This document shows positions 1 to 8,217 of a DNA stretch of 64,000 nt, piece by piece; positions within the stretch are counted from its first letter, which is position 1; every line of letters starts with the position of its first letter. The DNA lies in NCBI GenBank assembly GCA_017938155.1, contig JAGBCD010000040.1, positions 1 to 64,000 of the forward strand, written 5' to 3'. A program made the position numbers and the translations under genes. The notes below the pieces were generated by a model, which ran no database searches, had not been told where the DNA came from, and was given only the letters and a program-made list of their open reading frames with translations. Source of the stretch: Paludibacteraceae bacterium (lineage in GTDB: Bacteria; Bacteroidota; Bacteroidia; Bacteroidales; Paludibacteraceae).

Positions 1-463
1 CGAGACTATCACTATCGAGCCATGGCGTAGCCGTGCCTTCCCTGTAATCAAGGACTTGATGGTGGACCGCGAGGCATATGATAAGATTATGCAAGCAGGT
101 GGTTTCGTGTCAGTTAATACAGGTGGTGTACCAGATGCAAACGCCATTCCAATTCCTAAGGCTCACGCTGACGAGGCAATGGATGCTGCTTCTTGTATCG
201 GTTGCGGTGCTTGTGCTGCTGCATGTAAGAACGGTTCTGCTATGTTGTTCGTTTCTGCTAAGGTTAGCCAATTGGCACTCTTGCCACAAGGTAAGGTAGA
301 GGCAGCTGCTCGTGCTAAGGCTATGGTGGCTAAGATGGATGAATTGGGATTTGGTAACTGTACCAACACAGGTGCATGTGCTGCTGAGTGCCCAAAACAA
401 GTATCACTCGCAAACATCGCTCGCCTCAACCGCGAGTTCCTCTGCGCTAAGTTGAAAGACTAA
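1..463 (+). CDS. frdB: Fumarate reductase/succinate dehydrogenase iron-sulfur subunit, 3' part
   Basis: The C-terminal part of the electron-transfer subunit of fumarate reductase or succinate dehydrogenase. The reading frame is open from base 2, where it reads [19 protein letters not shown], so the gene starts outside the window. Two Cys clusters are visible: [14 protein letters not shown] (C-x2-C-x2-C-x3-C) and [14 protein letters not shown]. These are the [4Fe-4S]/[3Fe-4S] ligands of the alpha-helical ferredoxin domain in this family. The protein passes electrons between the flavoprotein and the membrane anchor. In anaerobic Bacteroidales it usually acts in fumarate respiration, which is an inference here. 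A strong terminator follows at 510-539, so this is the last gene of its operon. Confidence 0.93.
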   Translation, partial: ETITIEPWRSRAFPVIKDLMVDREAYDKIMQAGGFVSVNTGGVPDANAIPIPKAHADEAMDAASCIGCGACAAACKNGSAMLFVSAKVSQLALLPQGKVEAAARAKAMVAKMDELGFGNCTNTGACAAECPKQVSLANIARLNREFLCAKLKD

Positions 464-509
464 TCCCCTTTGGGAAACGATAATCGGATGTCGGTTATCG
501 CTAAATATG

Positions 510-539
510 ATAAGAGGTGTGCCCCAGCACACCTCTTAT
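510..539 (+). terminator. Rho-independent terminator after frdB
   Basis: A perfect 13-bp stem (510-522 with 527-539, ATAAGAGGTGTGC on the left) closes a 4-nt loop and is followed by TGTTTTC. It lies 47 bases after the stop codon and ends the frd operon. Confidence 0.85.
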
Positions 540-589
540 TGTTTTCTTGCCTTTACACTTTACACCGTAGTTCTGCTGCCCTTCCTAGC

Positions 590-632
590 CTCTAAACCCT
601 AAACAGTAGGCACCTTGTGCCGTCCTCTAAAC
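590..632 (-). repeat. Copy 1 of a GTTTAGAGGAC-hairpin-TACT intergenic repeat
   Basis: Read on the minus strand this is GTTTAGAGGAC (632-622), then the hairpin GGCAC-aag-GTGCC (621-609), then TACT and a degenerate second linker (604-590). The same linker and hairpin architecture recurs at 29831-29886 with different hairpin sequences. Its function is unknown. Confidence 0.7.
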
Positions 633-846
633 AATACGAATATTAAGATTTCCTTCCCTTGTACCTTATATATATGCTCCGTATTAAAGTCCAATGACGA
701 AACAAAGAAGAGCCAAACTAAAAAAGTGCTATTTCTTAATATCGCTTTTCTAAAATAGTTGTCTCCCATTCTAAAAAAAGTTGACTCATTTCCTGAAATC
801 GTTATCTAATATTCTCTCAAAAAAATCAAAGATAATTCTCAAAATA

Positions 847-878
847 TTTGCATATATAATAAAAATACACTATCTTCG
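847..878 (+). promoter_or_regulatory. Promoter-like TTTG/TATCTTCG pair
   Basis: TTTG at 847-850 is followed 20 nt later by TATCTTCG (871-878), close to the Bacteroidota primary-sigma consensus. The first possible start codon of interest downstream is at 1189. The transcript may be non-coding or carry the small ORF there. Confidence 0.45.
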
Positions 879-1188
879 CATACCATTTTTGGGGTCTGTA
901 GATATTACTTGTAATTATAGTGCTACTAGACTTATGTTTTTAATTAATAGTCATTTAAGAGATTATAATAGAGGTATTACGTTACTCCAAGCTGTGCTTG
1001 TGATACTTTTCTAAGGCGAATCTGCCAATAATATTCATCTTTTATTTTCAGTGATGCTAAAAGGGTCTGTATAATATCCTTATTACATCTGTAATACGAG
1101 TAGATGTCGTGTATCGCTCCACTGAGTGTCTAGTTACAGATAGCGTTATCATAGTAGCGAAACATGTTTAACCCTCATTGATATGATT

Positions 1189-1293
1189 ATGAAAAAATCT
1201 ATCAACAAAGTACTTGTCTTCATACAAGTCGCAAATTTAGTTTGTTTATTTCTATCTATTGCATTGGAAATGTACAAACTTATAATGCTTTAA
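1189..1293 (+). CDS. Possible 34-aa hydrophobic peptide
   Basis: The frame ATG (1189) to TAA (1291-1293) encodes 34 residues starting MKKSINKVLVFIQ. It has a basic N-terminus and one predicted membrane span, roughly VLVFIQVANLVCLFLSIAL. An in-frame ATG at 1183 would add two residues. A 9-bp stem-loop (1308-1340) lies 14 bases downstream. Size and layout resemble small single-span peptides such as type I toxin-like proteins, but I do not recognise the family and chance is possible. It lies in an otherwise non-coding gap with a promoter-like motif about 310 bases upstream. Confidence 0.3.
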   Translation: MKKSINKVLVFIQVANLVCLFLSIALEMYKLIML

Positions 1294-1501
1294 TGTCATT
1301 AAATTAGTATTTCAGTTAAGTACACTACCATACTGAAATAGTTATTATAGAAATGTTGTTTTTGATATTTATCTAGGCATTTCTAATATTGTAAGGAAAC
1401 ACAATAGAAAATACTGATAAAATCATATTATTGATTAAGGAATCATTACTAATAGTAATATTGTTATGGCCAATTGTTAAGAGTTATGATACTTGGTCAA
1501 C

Positions 1502-1540
1502 AGAGGCAAGGCTCGAATGAGAAGCATTGCCTCTATTTTA
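1502..1540 (+). terminator. Terminator-like hairpin upstream of the LRR gene
   Basis: An 8-bp stem AGAGGCAA (1502-1509) pairs with TTGCCTCT (1527-1534) and is followed by ATTTTA. The loop is 17 nt, so it is weaker than a classical terminator. It may end transcripts that start near 878. Confidence 0.4.
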
Positions 1541-1579
1541 CATTAAACACATATTTGTTCTATAAAAAAATCACAGTTA

Positions 1580-1611
1580 TTTGCATATTTTCTAAAAAAA
1601 GTGCATCTTTG
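1580..1611 (+). promoter_or_regulatory. Promoter of the LRR-exonuclease gene
   Basis: TTTG (1580-1583), a 20-nt spacer and CATCTTTG (1604-1611) match the Bacteroidota promoter pattern. The start codon is at 1648, giving a short leader of about 30 nt. Confidence 0.65.
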
Positions 1612-1647
1612 TAGCACGAAAAATTAATACACTAAAGAAAGACACAT

Positions 1648-4600
1648 ATGGAAGTGACTATTGATAACATTCAATATGAATTAGATTCATCTAATAACAC
1701 GGCTAAAGTTGTTTGTAAAGAATCTAAGTATGCTGGAGATGTTGTCATTCCGTCGCACATATATTGCGATGGAATAAAATACGTTGTTGATACTATTGGA
1801 GACGAGGCTTTTGAAGATTGCTCATCGCTTGTTTCTATTACCATCCCGAATAGCGTGACAACCATTGGAGGGAGTGCGTTCTGGGGGTGTTCATCTCTTA
1901 TTTCCGTTGTTATTCCCAATGGCCTAAAGGAAATCAAAGAATATACTTTCTTTGATTGTTCTTCCCTCGCTTCTATTGTCATCCCTAATAATATAACAAG
2001 CATCAATGAGCGGGCTTTTAAGGATTGTTCCGCTCTCAATGCAATCGTCATACCTAATAGTATAACAAAAATTGGCATAGAAGCTTTTAGTGGGTGTTCT
2101 TCTCTAACTTCTATTAGAGTAGAAGTTGGAAATAATGTTTACGATAGTCGTGAAGAATGCAATGCGATTGTTGAAACCACAACAAATACCATAGTAGCAG
2201 GTTGTCAAAGCACTATTATTCCTGATAGTGTAACTAAAATTGGGGATTTTGCTTTTAGTGGTTGCAAATTATTGAAAACAATCACTATTCCTAATTGCGT
2301 TATAAGCATCGGTAAATTTGCTTTCAAAGAATGTTCTACTTTAGATTCTATTACTATCCCGCATAACATAACCAGTATCGGAGGTGGAGCTTTTGAAAAT
2401 TCAGGAATCTATAATAATGATTCCAACTGGGAGGAAGGCGTATTATATATCAACAATTGCCTTATTGCTACCAATGAAAACCTATGTGGCATATACACTA
2501 TTCAAGATAATACTCGCCTTATTGGAGATTACGCTTTTAGATATTGTGAAGCGCTCACAGAGATTATCATTCCTGATAGTGTCACAAGTATTGGAAAATA
2601 TGCTTTCACAGGATGTTCTTCTCTTGCCTCAATCATTATTCCTAATAGCGTAACGAATATTGACGAGGGAGCTTTTCAAGAATGCTCCTCTTTATGCTCA
2701 ATTGTAATTCCTAATAGTGTAAAGAGTATTGAGGAGGGACTTTTTTTTGAGTGCAGTAACCTTACATCTATAGTTCTGCCTGACAGCATAAGTCGTATTG
2801 AAGAAGGAGCTTTCTGTGATTGTTCGTCTCTTACTTCCATTACGATTCCTAGCAGTGTAACAAATATTAATAGACATGCTTTTAGCGGATGCTACTTTCT
2901 TACTTCAATTAACATTCCCGATAGCGTAACAACTATTGAAGAAGAGGCCTTTTCTGGTTGTTCATCTCTTAAATCTATAATTATCCCTAATAGTCTAACA
3001 AATATAGGTCAGGGCATTTTTAAGGGGTGCAAATCGCTAGTATCAATAACAATACCTAATAGTATAAAGAGTATTGAAAAAGAGATGTTCGCTGATTGTT
3101 CCTCGCTCGCCTCTATTACCATTTCTGAAGAAGTAAAACACATTGAGGAATTTGCCTTTCGCAATTGCCGTTCTCTTGCTTCAATTGTATTTCCAAAGAG
3201 CCTAAACAGCATCAAATCCAAAGCTTTTAGTGGATGTACTTCTCTTACCTCTGTCACTATTCCGAATAGTGTAGAAAATATTGACATGTATGTCTTCGAC
3301 TCATGTAAATCTCTTACGTCTATCGAAGTTGAATATGGAAATGCAAGGTACGATAGTCGCGAAAATTGTAATGCTATTATCCTTAAATCAATAAATGGGC
3401 TAATTGCAGGTTGTGTAAATACCCACATACCTAATAGTATAACGAGTATTGGTGCTGGAGCTTTTAGCGGATGTTCATTCCTAACTTCCATTAATATCCC
3501 TGATAATGTATTTGAAATTGCAGAAGGAGCTTTTAGGAATTGCTCTTCTCTCGCTTCTATCACCCTGCCTAACGATTTAACAGACATTGCTAAAAACACA
3601 TTCTACGGTTGTTCATCTCTTACTACTATTATCATTCCTAATAGAGTGACAACCATTGAAGAGGAAGCATTTAGCAAATGTTCTTCCTTACACTCAATTA
3701 CTATTCCTGATAGCGTGATGAATATTGGACACAGAGCCTTCCACGGTTGCTCATCCCTGAAATCGATTATTATCCCTAATAGTGTAAAGAGTCTCGGCAA
3801 TGCTTTTGGAGATTGTACATCACTCGCATTCGTTAATATTCCTAATGGCGTCATGAGGATAGAAAATGGAACTTTTTACAACTGTTCTTCACTCACATCT
3901 CTTACCATTCCGAATAGTGTAATGAGTATTGGATTCGGTGCTTTCTCTGGTTGTTCATCTCTTGTTTCCATTACTATTCCTGACGGTGTGACAAATATAG
4001 AAGAACGGGCTTTTCAAGATTGTTCCTCACTTCAAAAAATATGTGTATCTAAAGGAGAAAAGGCACGTTTCTTAGAAATGAAAGGACTAAAAGGGCAAGC
4101 ATCCATATTAGTTGAATGTAATAATGAGGAGATGGCTATTTTAATCAATTTAGCAAAGGCATATTTATTGGGTATAGGAGTCAGTCAAGATATAACCCAA
4201 GCAACTCAATATTATATCCAAGCTGCTGGGAAAGGTAGTGATGAAGCTGCATATCTATTAGCAGAATGGTATGCCAATGGTGTAAACCTTACTCAAGACA
4301 TTAATAAAGCCTTGTACTACTACGAACAAGCTGCTCAATCCTCATATAAAGATGCAGCAAATCAAGCTAAACAATTACAACGAAAACTTGAGCAACTACG
4401 ATACAAAGAGCAAAAGGGTTACTTCATAAGCGATAATCAACAATTGCCTACTAATACTCAAGAACTGACAAAAAAATACTTATTCTTCGATACTGAGTGC
4501 AACGGATTGCCTCAGGATTATAAACTAGGTGTATCTGCGACCGACAATTGGCCTCGCTTAATCCAATTGGCATGGATTGTGACTGACGAGGAGGGAAATG

Positions 4601-5055
4601 AAATCAGTCGAAAAAGTCGAATTGTTTATCCAAATGGTTTTTGCATAGAACCAGTTGTTGCGAACCTTACGGGTATTAGTAATCAGCGAGCCCAACAAGA
4701 AGGTATTGATCTCAATGATGCATTATCTGAATTTATGGAAGATATTGCTAAAGTAGAAGTGATAATAGGTCATAATATCAATTTTGATCGCCATGTTGTT
4801 GGTTGCGAATTATATCGCTTGAACGGTGCTTATAACGCTCTTATGAATAAAGATTATATATGTACAATGCAGTCATCTATAAACTATTGTGCTATTCCAA
4901 GCAATAGTTTTTGGGGAGGTTATAAATGGCCCAAACTAGAAGAGCTATATCGTAAACTATTTGGTCATATGTTTGACAATGCACATGATGCTCTGGCTGA
5001 TGTTAGTGCAACAAAAGAATGTTATTTCGAGTTAAGAAAGAAAAGGATATTATAA
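1648..5055 (+). CDS. BspA-type LRR protein with Sel1 repeats and C-terminal DEDDh 3'-5' exonuclease
   Basis: A 1135-aa protein in three parts. Residues about 35-805 are some 30 BspA-like leucine-rich repeats (LRR_5, about 23 aa each, of the type SITIPNSVTSIGxxAFxGCSSL). They are interrupted twice by a NVYDSRE/ARYDSRE-containing insertion (near 155-190 and 565-605). Residues about 830-910 are two Sel1-type helical repeats. Residues 943-1135 are a DnaQ-like exonuclease with a full DEDDh set: D948 and E950 in FFDTE, D1047 in GHNINFD, H1113 and D1118 in HDALAD. There is no signal peptide, unlike most BspA-like proteins, so the protein is predicted to be cytoplasmic. A lipoprotein gene follows 56 bases downstream. 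The domain calls are secure; the biological role is unknown. A defence, RNA-processing or DNA-processing role steered by the LRR fan is inference. Confidence 0.85.
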   Translation: MEVTIDNIQYELDSSNNTAKVVCKESKYAGDVVIPSHIYCDGIKYVVDTIGDEAFEDCSSLVSITIPNSVTTIGGSAFWGCSSLISVVIPNGLKEIKEYTFFDCSSLASIVIPNNITSINERAFKDCSALNAIVIPNSITKIGIEAFSGCSSLTSIRVEVGNNVYDSREECNAIVETTTNTIVAGCQSTIIPDSVTKIGDFAFSGCKLLKTITIPNCVISIGKFAFKECSTLDSITIPHNITSIGGGAFENSGIYNNDSNWEEGVLYINNCLIATNENLCGIYTIQDNTRLIGDYAFRYCEALTEIIIPDSVTSIGKYAFTGCSSLASIIIPNSVTNIDEGAFQECSSLCSIVIPNSVKSIEEGLFFECSNLTSIVLPDSISRIEEGAFCDCSSLTSITIPSSVTNINRHAFSGCYFLTSINIPDSVTTIEEEAFSGCSSLKSIIIPNSLTNIGQGIFKGCKSLVSITIPNSIKSIEKEMFADCSSLASITISEEVKHIEEFAFRNCRSLASIVFPKSLNSIKSKAFSGCTSLTSVTIPNSVENIDMYVFDSCKSLTSIEVEYGNARYDSRENCNAIILKSINGLIAGCVNTHIPNSITSIGAGAFSGCSFLTSINIPDNVFEIAEGAFRNCSSLASITLPNDLTDIAKNTFYGCSSLTTIIIPNRVTTIEEEAFSKCSSLHSITIPDSVMNIGHRAFHGCSSLKSIIIPNSVKSLGNAFGDCTSLAFVNIPNGVMRIENGTFYNCSSLTSLTIPNSVMSIGFGAFSGCSSLVSITIPDGVTNIEERAFQDCSSLQKICVSKGEKARFLEMKGLKGQASILVECNNEEMAILINLAKAYLLGIGVSQDITQATQYYIQAAGKGSDEAAYLLAEWYANGVNLTQDINKALYYYEQAAQSSYKDAANQAKQLQRKLEQLRYKEQKGYFISDNQQLPTNTQELTKKYLFFDTECNGLPQDYKLGVSATDNWPRLIQLAWIVTDEEGNEISRKSRIVYPNGFCIEPVVANLTGISNQRAQQEGIDLNDALSEFMEDIAKVEVIIGHNINFDRHVVGCELYRLNGAYNALMNKDYICTMQSSINYCAIPSNSFWGGYKWPKLEELYRKLFGHMFDNAHDALADVSATKECYFELRKKRIL

Positions 5056-5111
5056 AACTAAAAACTTTTTTACTCTATGCTAACAAATAACATCTCTCAT
5101 ATATTATTACT

Positions 5112-5612
5112 ATGAAAAAAGTCTTTCTACTTCTGCTAACGATATTAATGTTCGCATCCTGCCAGCATTCAAAGCCTCAGGTATCTGGTCTTTATATTGA
5201 TGGTACTTTTGAAGAATTTATGGCAGATATAAATGATTTAAAAGGTTATCGCAAATTCCCCTCTACAATACATATTGACTCGGTTGTTAGCATATCTGAT
5301 GAACATAAGAAGATTTATGCGTATAATAAAACGATTGTTGATTTAGATGAGGACACCTTTGCTATTGATACCATCAATATGGATATTCTATTAAATAAAG
5401 GATATATTCATAAGTTTACATACACGATTAAAATGCCTTTATCTGATTATCAGGCAATCCGTTTTGCCAACGAGCGTATATATGGAGATAATGATTATTA
5501 TGATATCAGCGAATATCGTCATGTATGTGGTTGGTGTATTGGCAAAGATTATATGTATCTGAATTATATTCTTTCAGCCCAACAAACTGAATATATCTAC
5601 ATCATTAATTAA
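5112..5612 (+). CDS. Uncharacterised lipoprotein
   Basis: A 166-aa protein with a short SPII signal peptide ending in the lipobox FASC (Cys17), so it should be lipid-anchored in the envelope. The rest has no motif I recognise. It is polar with many Tyr and Asp residues and contains a YRHVCGWCIGKDY segment with two Cys. It starts 56 bases after the LRR-exonuclease gene with no promoter or terminator visible between them, so the two may be co-transcribed. However, the compartments differ (cytoplasm against envelope), so a shared function is not implied. Confidence 0.75.
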   Translation: MKKVFLLLLTILMFASCQHSKPQVSGLYIDGTFEEFMADINDLKGYRKFPSTIHIDSVVSISDEHKKIYAYNKTIVDLDEDTFAIDTINMDILLNKGYIHKFTYTIKMPLSDYQAIRFANERIYGDNDYYDISEYRHVCGWCIGKDYMYLNYILSAQQTEYIYIIN

Positions 5613-5638
5613 GGCACAACATCCTAACATAGCCATTC

Positions 5639-5897
5639 TTCGGCACAATCTTCGGCACGCGAAAACTTTTTTCAAAAAAAATCACCCAAGCGGGAGGCGT
5701 TGGTAATCAACACCTTCCGCTTGCTTTAAGCGTCTTTTTATAGCAATATTCACAAATCTTCGGCACAAACCCAGTTCCGTGCCGAAGATTTTTACAGCAT
5801 TATTATAGAGACACGTTTATAGAAAGCCACCGAAAGCCCATAGAAGTCCTAGAGATGTCCTACAGTGGTCCCGAAACTTGCAGCACGCCTATTCCAA
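5639..5897 (+). repeat. Copy A of a 260-bp structured intergenic repeat
   Basis: It nearly matches 10939-11195 along its full length and in the same orientation. Within it, stem 1 pairs 5688-5702 with 5708-5722 around GTAAT. Stem 2 pairs 5754-5766 with 5779-5791 (AAATCTTCGGCAC with GTGCCGAAGATTT) and is followed by a T run. The 3' tail (about 5822-5897, starting at AAAGCCACCG) is shared with 9364-9440. There is no open frame inside. Stem 2 could end transcription of the lipoprotein gene. The rest of the 5613-6114 gap holds only the promoter at 6013-6045. Confidence 0.85.
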
Positions 5898-6012
5898 TGC
5901 GTTGCTCTGTATCACAAAAACACGCAATAAAATTTATCATGTAGGTAAACATGTACAAGAGTTGCCAAATTGTGCAGATAATCTTACATTTTCGAATAAA
6001 TTAACACATTTA

Positions 6013-6045
6013 TTTGCTTATATCAAAAAAAATCTAGTAACTTTG
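6013..6045 (+). promoter_or_regulatory. Promoter of the ATPase-HNH pair
   Basis: TTTG (6013-6016), 21 nt, then TAACTTTG (6038-6045), a close match to the Bacteroidota consensus. The start codon is at 6115, so the leader is about 65 nt. Confidence 0.7.
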
Positions 6046-6114
6046 CAGTAATTATTGAAGGATTGTACATTGATTCAATGTATAAAATTACTATAACACA
6101 ACTAAAAAATAAAC

Positions 6115-8217
6115 ATGAATCATTTTTGTATTATCGGGATACGACCTTTATCTCCAATCAATGCAGAAGAAAATCCAGTTTGTATTGAGCATGCTCATGC
6201 CATTCAAAAGGCATTATGGCAGAAAAATAATTGGCATTATTTTTATCAAGGATATAATATTGAAGATAACCTTGAGTATGTAGACCTTACACATGAAGCG
6301 TTACGTGATTTTTCGTTATATGATACTGATACATTAAAAGTATCAGTGTGTGCTGTCGTTGGTAAAAATGGAAGTGGAAAAAGTAGCATGATAGATTTAC
6401 TAATCCGTATGATTAACAATTTATCAGCAGTTTTATTAGGTGAAAATTTTAATTTTGCTGCAGCAGAACATTTGCATTTTATAGATTATGTATACGCAGA
6501 ACTTGCAATCCGAATAGGAAATGTTATTTATATATTGGAAGAACAAGGACGGTCTATCAAACTTCATAAATATTATAGGGATCGTAAGTCAGGAAGACGT
6601 TTTAATAGAAGAATTGATGAAAGTGAGATTTTGCTTGATGAAAGCACAAATTCTGAAACGATACAATGCTTATTAAAAAAACATAAAAAAGGTCGTGTTA
6701 TCCTCAAATCATTGTTCTATACGTTAGTTTGTAATTATTCTCTCTATGGTTTTAATTATCGTGATTACTATAAAGAAAGAACCCCAATAGAACGGTTGCA
6801 GAAACTATTTAAGAAGGAACTTCCTAAAAGTGAAGAGGATCAAGTATGGTTAAAAGGTATCTTTCACAAAAATGATGGATACCAAACTCCTATTGTTCTT
6901 CACCCCATGCGTCAAGATGGTATTCTTAATATTAATAAGGAAAATCATTTAGCGAAAGAGCGTATGTGTAATTTATTATTCTATAAAGATGGAATGGGCA
7001 ACTACCCCCAAAGAATAATAAATGGGAATCTCCAAATCAAAATTCTAAAGTTAACGCAAACTTCCAATAAAAAATACAGCAAAGCGAATATGTTGAGTCA
7101 TATAGGAATTGGTAAACAACAAAACATATACTTGAACTTTGACAATATTTATAATTGGATTATAGATTTTTGGGATAGTAAATATGATTTTAAACGTAAA
7201 GAAGATATAGAAAATGAAAAATTATTGGATGATGCATTTGACTATATTGTGTACAAAACTTTAAAAATTGTATCTAACTATAAGAAGTACCATCCTATAT
7301 ATACTTATTTGAGCAAAAAAGCTGCTACATATGCAGAGTTATGTGCAAGATTACATCCATTGTATGATGATTTCACTCATATTACAAAAAAATTATTAAG
7401 AACAATTATGTATCTTAAAAAAGATATTTATCTTAAAATGGGTACATATACGCTAGACTCTTTAGATGAAAAAATTAATGAGTCTATTGGAGAAAGCATA
7501 CATCCTAAATATAAATTACAGAGCATTGACTTATTGCCTCCTCCAATCTTTGATCAAACCCTTTATTTACAAAAGGACAAACAAAGTGATCTTATAGATT
7601 TTAGGAATCTTAGTTCTGGCGAAAAACAAATTGCCTATACAATTAGTAATTTTATGTATCATCTTGTAAATGTGGATTCCGAATGGAATGATTATTATCG
7701 TGATACGGCACATATGCAGGTCATTAAATATAAATATGTCAATGTAATCTTTGATGAAGTTGAACTATATTTTCATCCAGAACTACAAAGAAGTTTTATG
7801 GGATTGCTGCAACAAGCTTTGCAAAATGCCCATTTTACAAATTTACGAGGAGTCAACATCATGCTTGTTACTCATTCTCCATTTATTCTTAGCGACATAC
7901 CTCATTCAAATGTTCTATGTATGGGAGAGAAGTCCCAAATGGTACAAGGAACTTTGGGGGCTAATATTATAGAATTGCTCGGTAATAGTTTTTTTCTTAG
8001 TTCTGTTATCGGGAATGTAGTTACTAACGAACTTAAACTTTTAATACAAATGCATGATAGAATGCGAAATAAAGAAAAAATAAGAACTTTTGAATTTTCA
8101 ATATTGAACGAGAGGTTTAAATATTTGCAACGATATATATCCGAACCTTATTTACAAGAAATGTCAAAACGTATGTACAATGAACTTGTAGAATATATCT
8201 CCAAAAAACATGTATAA
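6115..8217 (+). CDS. Septu-like (PtuA-type) AAA/SMC-like defence ATPase
   Basis: A 700-aa ABC/SMC-type AAA ATPase of the AAA_15/AAA_21 class. Walker A is GKNGSGKS (residues 83-90), the ABC signature is LSSGEKQ (around S500-E503), Walker B is VIFDEVELYFHPE (D547, E548) and the switch His is in LVTHSPF (H587). About 400 residues, partly helical, separate Walker A from the signature. The gene overlaps the next gene, an HNH nuclease, by 8 bases. That pairing is the hallmark of Septu (PtuA-PtuB) anti-phage systems, also found as retron effectors. I see no reverse transcriptase here. The assignment to Septu is by architecture, not sequence search. Low GC compared with the core genes suggests horizontal transfer. 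Confidence 0.8.
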   Translation: MNHFCIIGIRPLSPINAEENPVCIEHAHAIQKALWQKNNWHYFYQGYNIEDNLEYVDLTHEALRDFSLYDTDTLKVSVCAVVGKNGSGKSSMIDLLIRMINNLSAVLLGENFNFAAAEHLHFIDYVYAELAIRIGNVIYILEEQGRSIKLHKYYRDRKSGRRFNRRIDESEILLDESTNSETIQCLLKKHKKGRVILKSLFYTLVCNYSLYGFNYRDYYKERTPIERLQKLFKKELPKSEEDQVWLKGIFHKNDGYQTPIVLHPMRQDGILNINKENHLAKERMCNLLFYKDGMGNYPQRIINGNLQIKILKLTQTSNKKYSKANMLSHIGIGKQQNIYLNFDNIYNWIIDFWDSKYDFKRKEDIENEKLLDDAFDYIVYKTLKIVSNYKKYHPIYTYLSKKAATYAELCARLHPLYDDFTHITKKLLRTIMYLKKDIYLKMGTYTLDSLDEKINESIGESIHPKYKLQSIDLLPPPIFDQTLYLQKDKQSDLIDFRNLSSGEKQIAYTISNFMYHLVNVDSEWNDYYRDTAHMQVIKYKYVNVIFDEVELYFHPELQRSFMGLLQQALQNAHFTNLRGVNIMLVTHSPFILSDIPHSNVLCMGEKSQMVQGTLGANIIELLGNSFFLSSVIGNVVTNELKLLIQMHDRMRNKEKIRTFEFSILNERFKYLQRYISEPYLQEMSKRMYNELVEYISKKHV

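Larger units (their letters stand above)
464..1647. other. 1.2-kb non-coding stretch before the LRR gene
   Basis: AT-rich, with no convincing long gene. It holds the frdB terminator (510-539), a repeat copy (590-632), a promoter-like pair (847-878), a possible 34-codon ORF (1189-1293), a 9-bp stem-loop (1308-1316 with 1332-1340), a terminator-like hairpin (1502-1534) and the promoter of the LRR gene (1580-1611). The open frame at 781-1014 begins at TTG and has low-complexity composition, so I do not call it. Confidence 0.6.

Noticed and set aside
781..1014. 77-codon open frame starting at TTG
   Set aside because: Low-complexity AT-rich translation with no domain. It crosses the promoter-like motif at 847-878.
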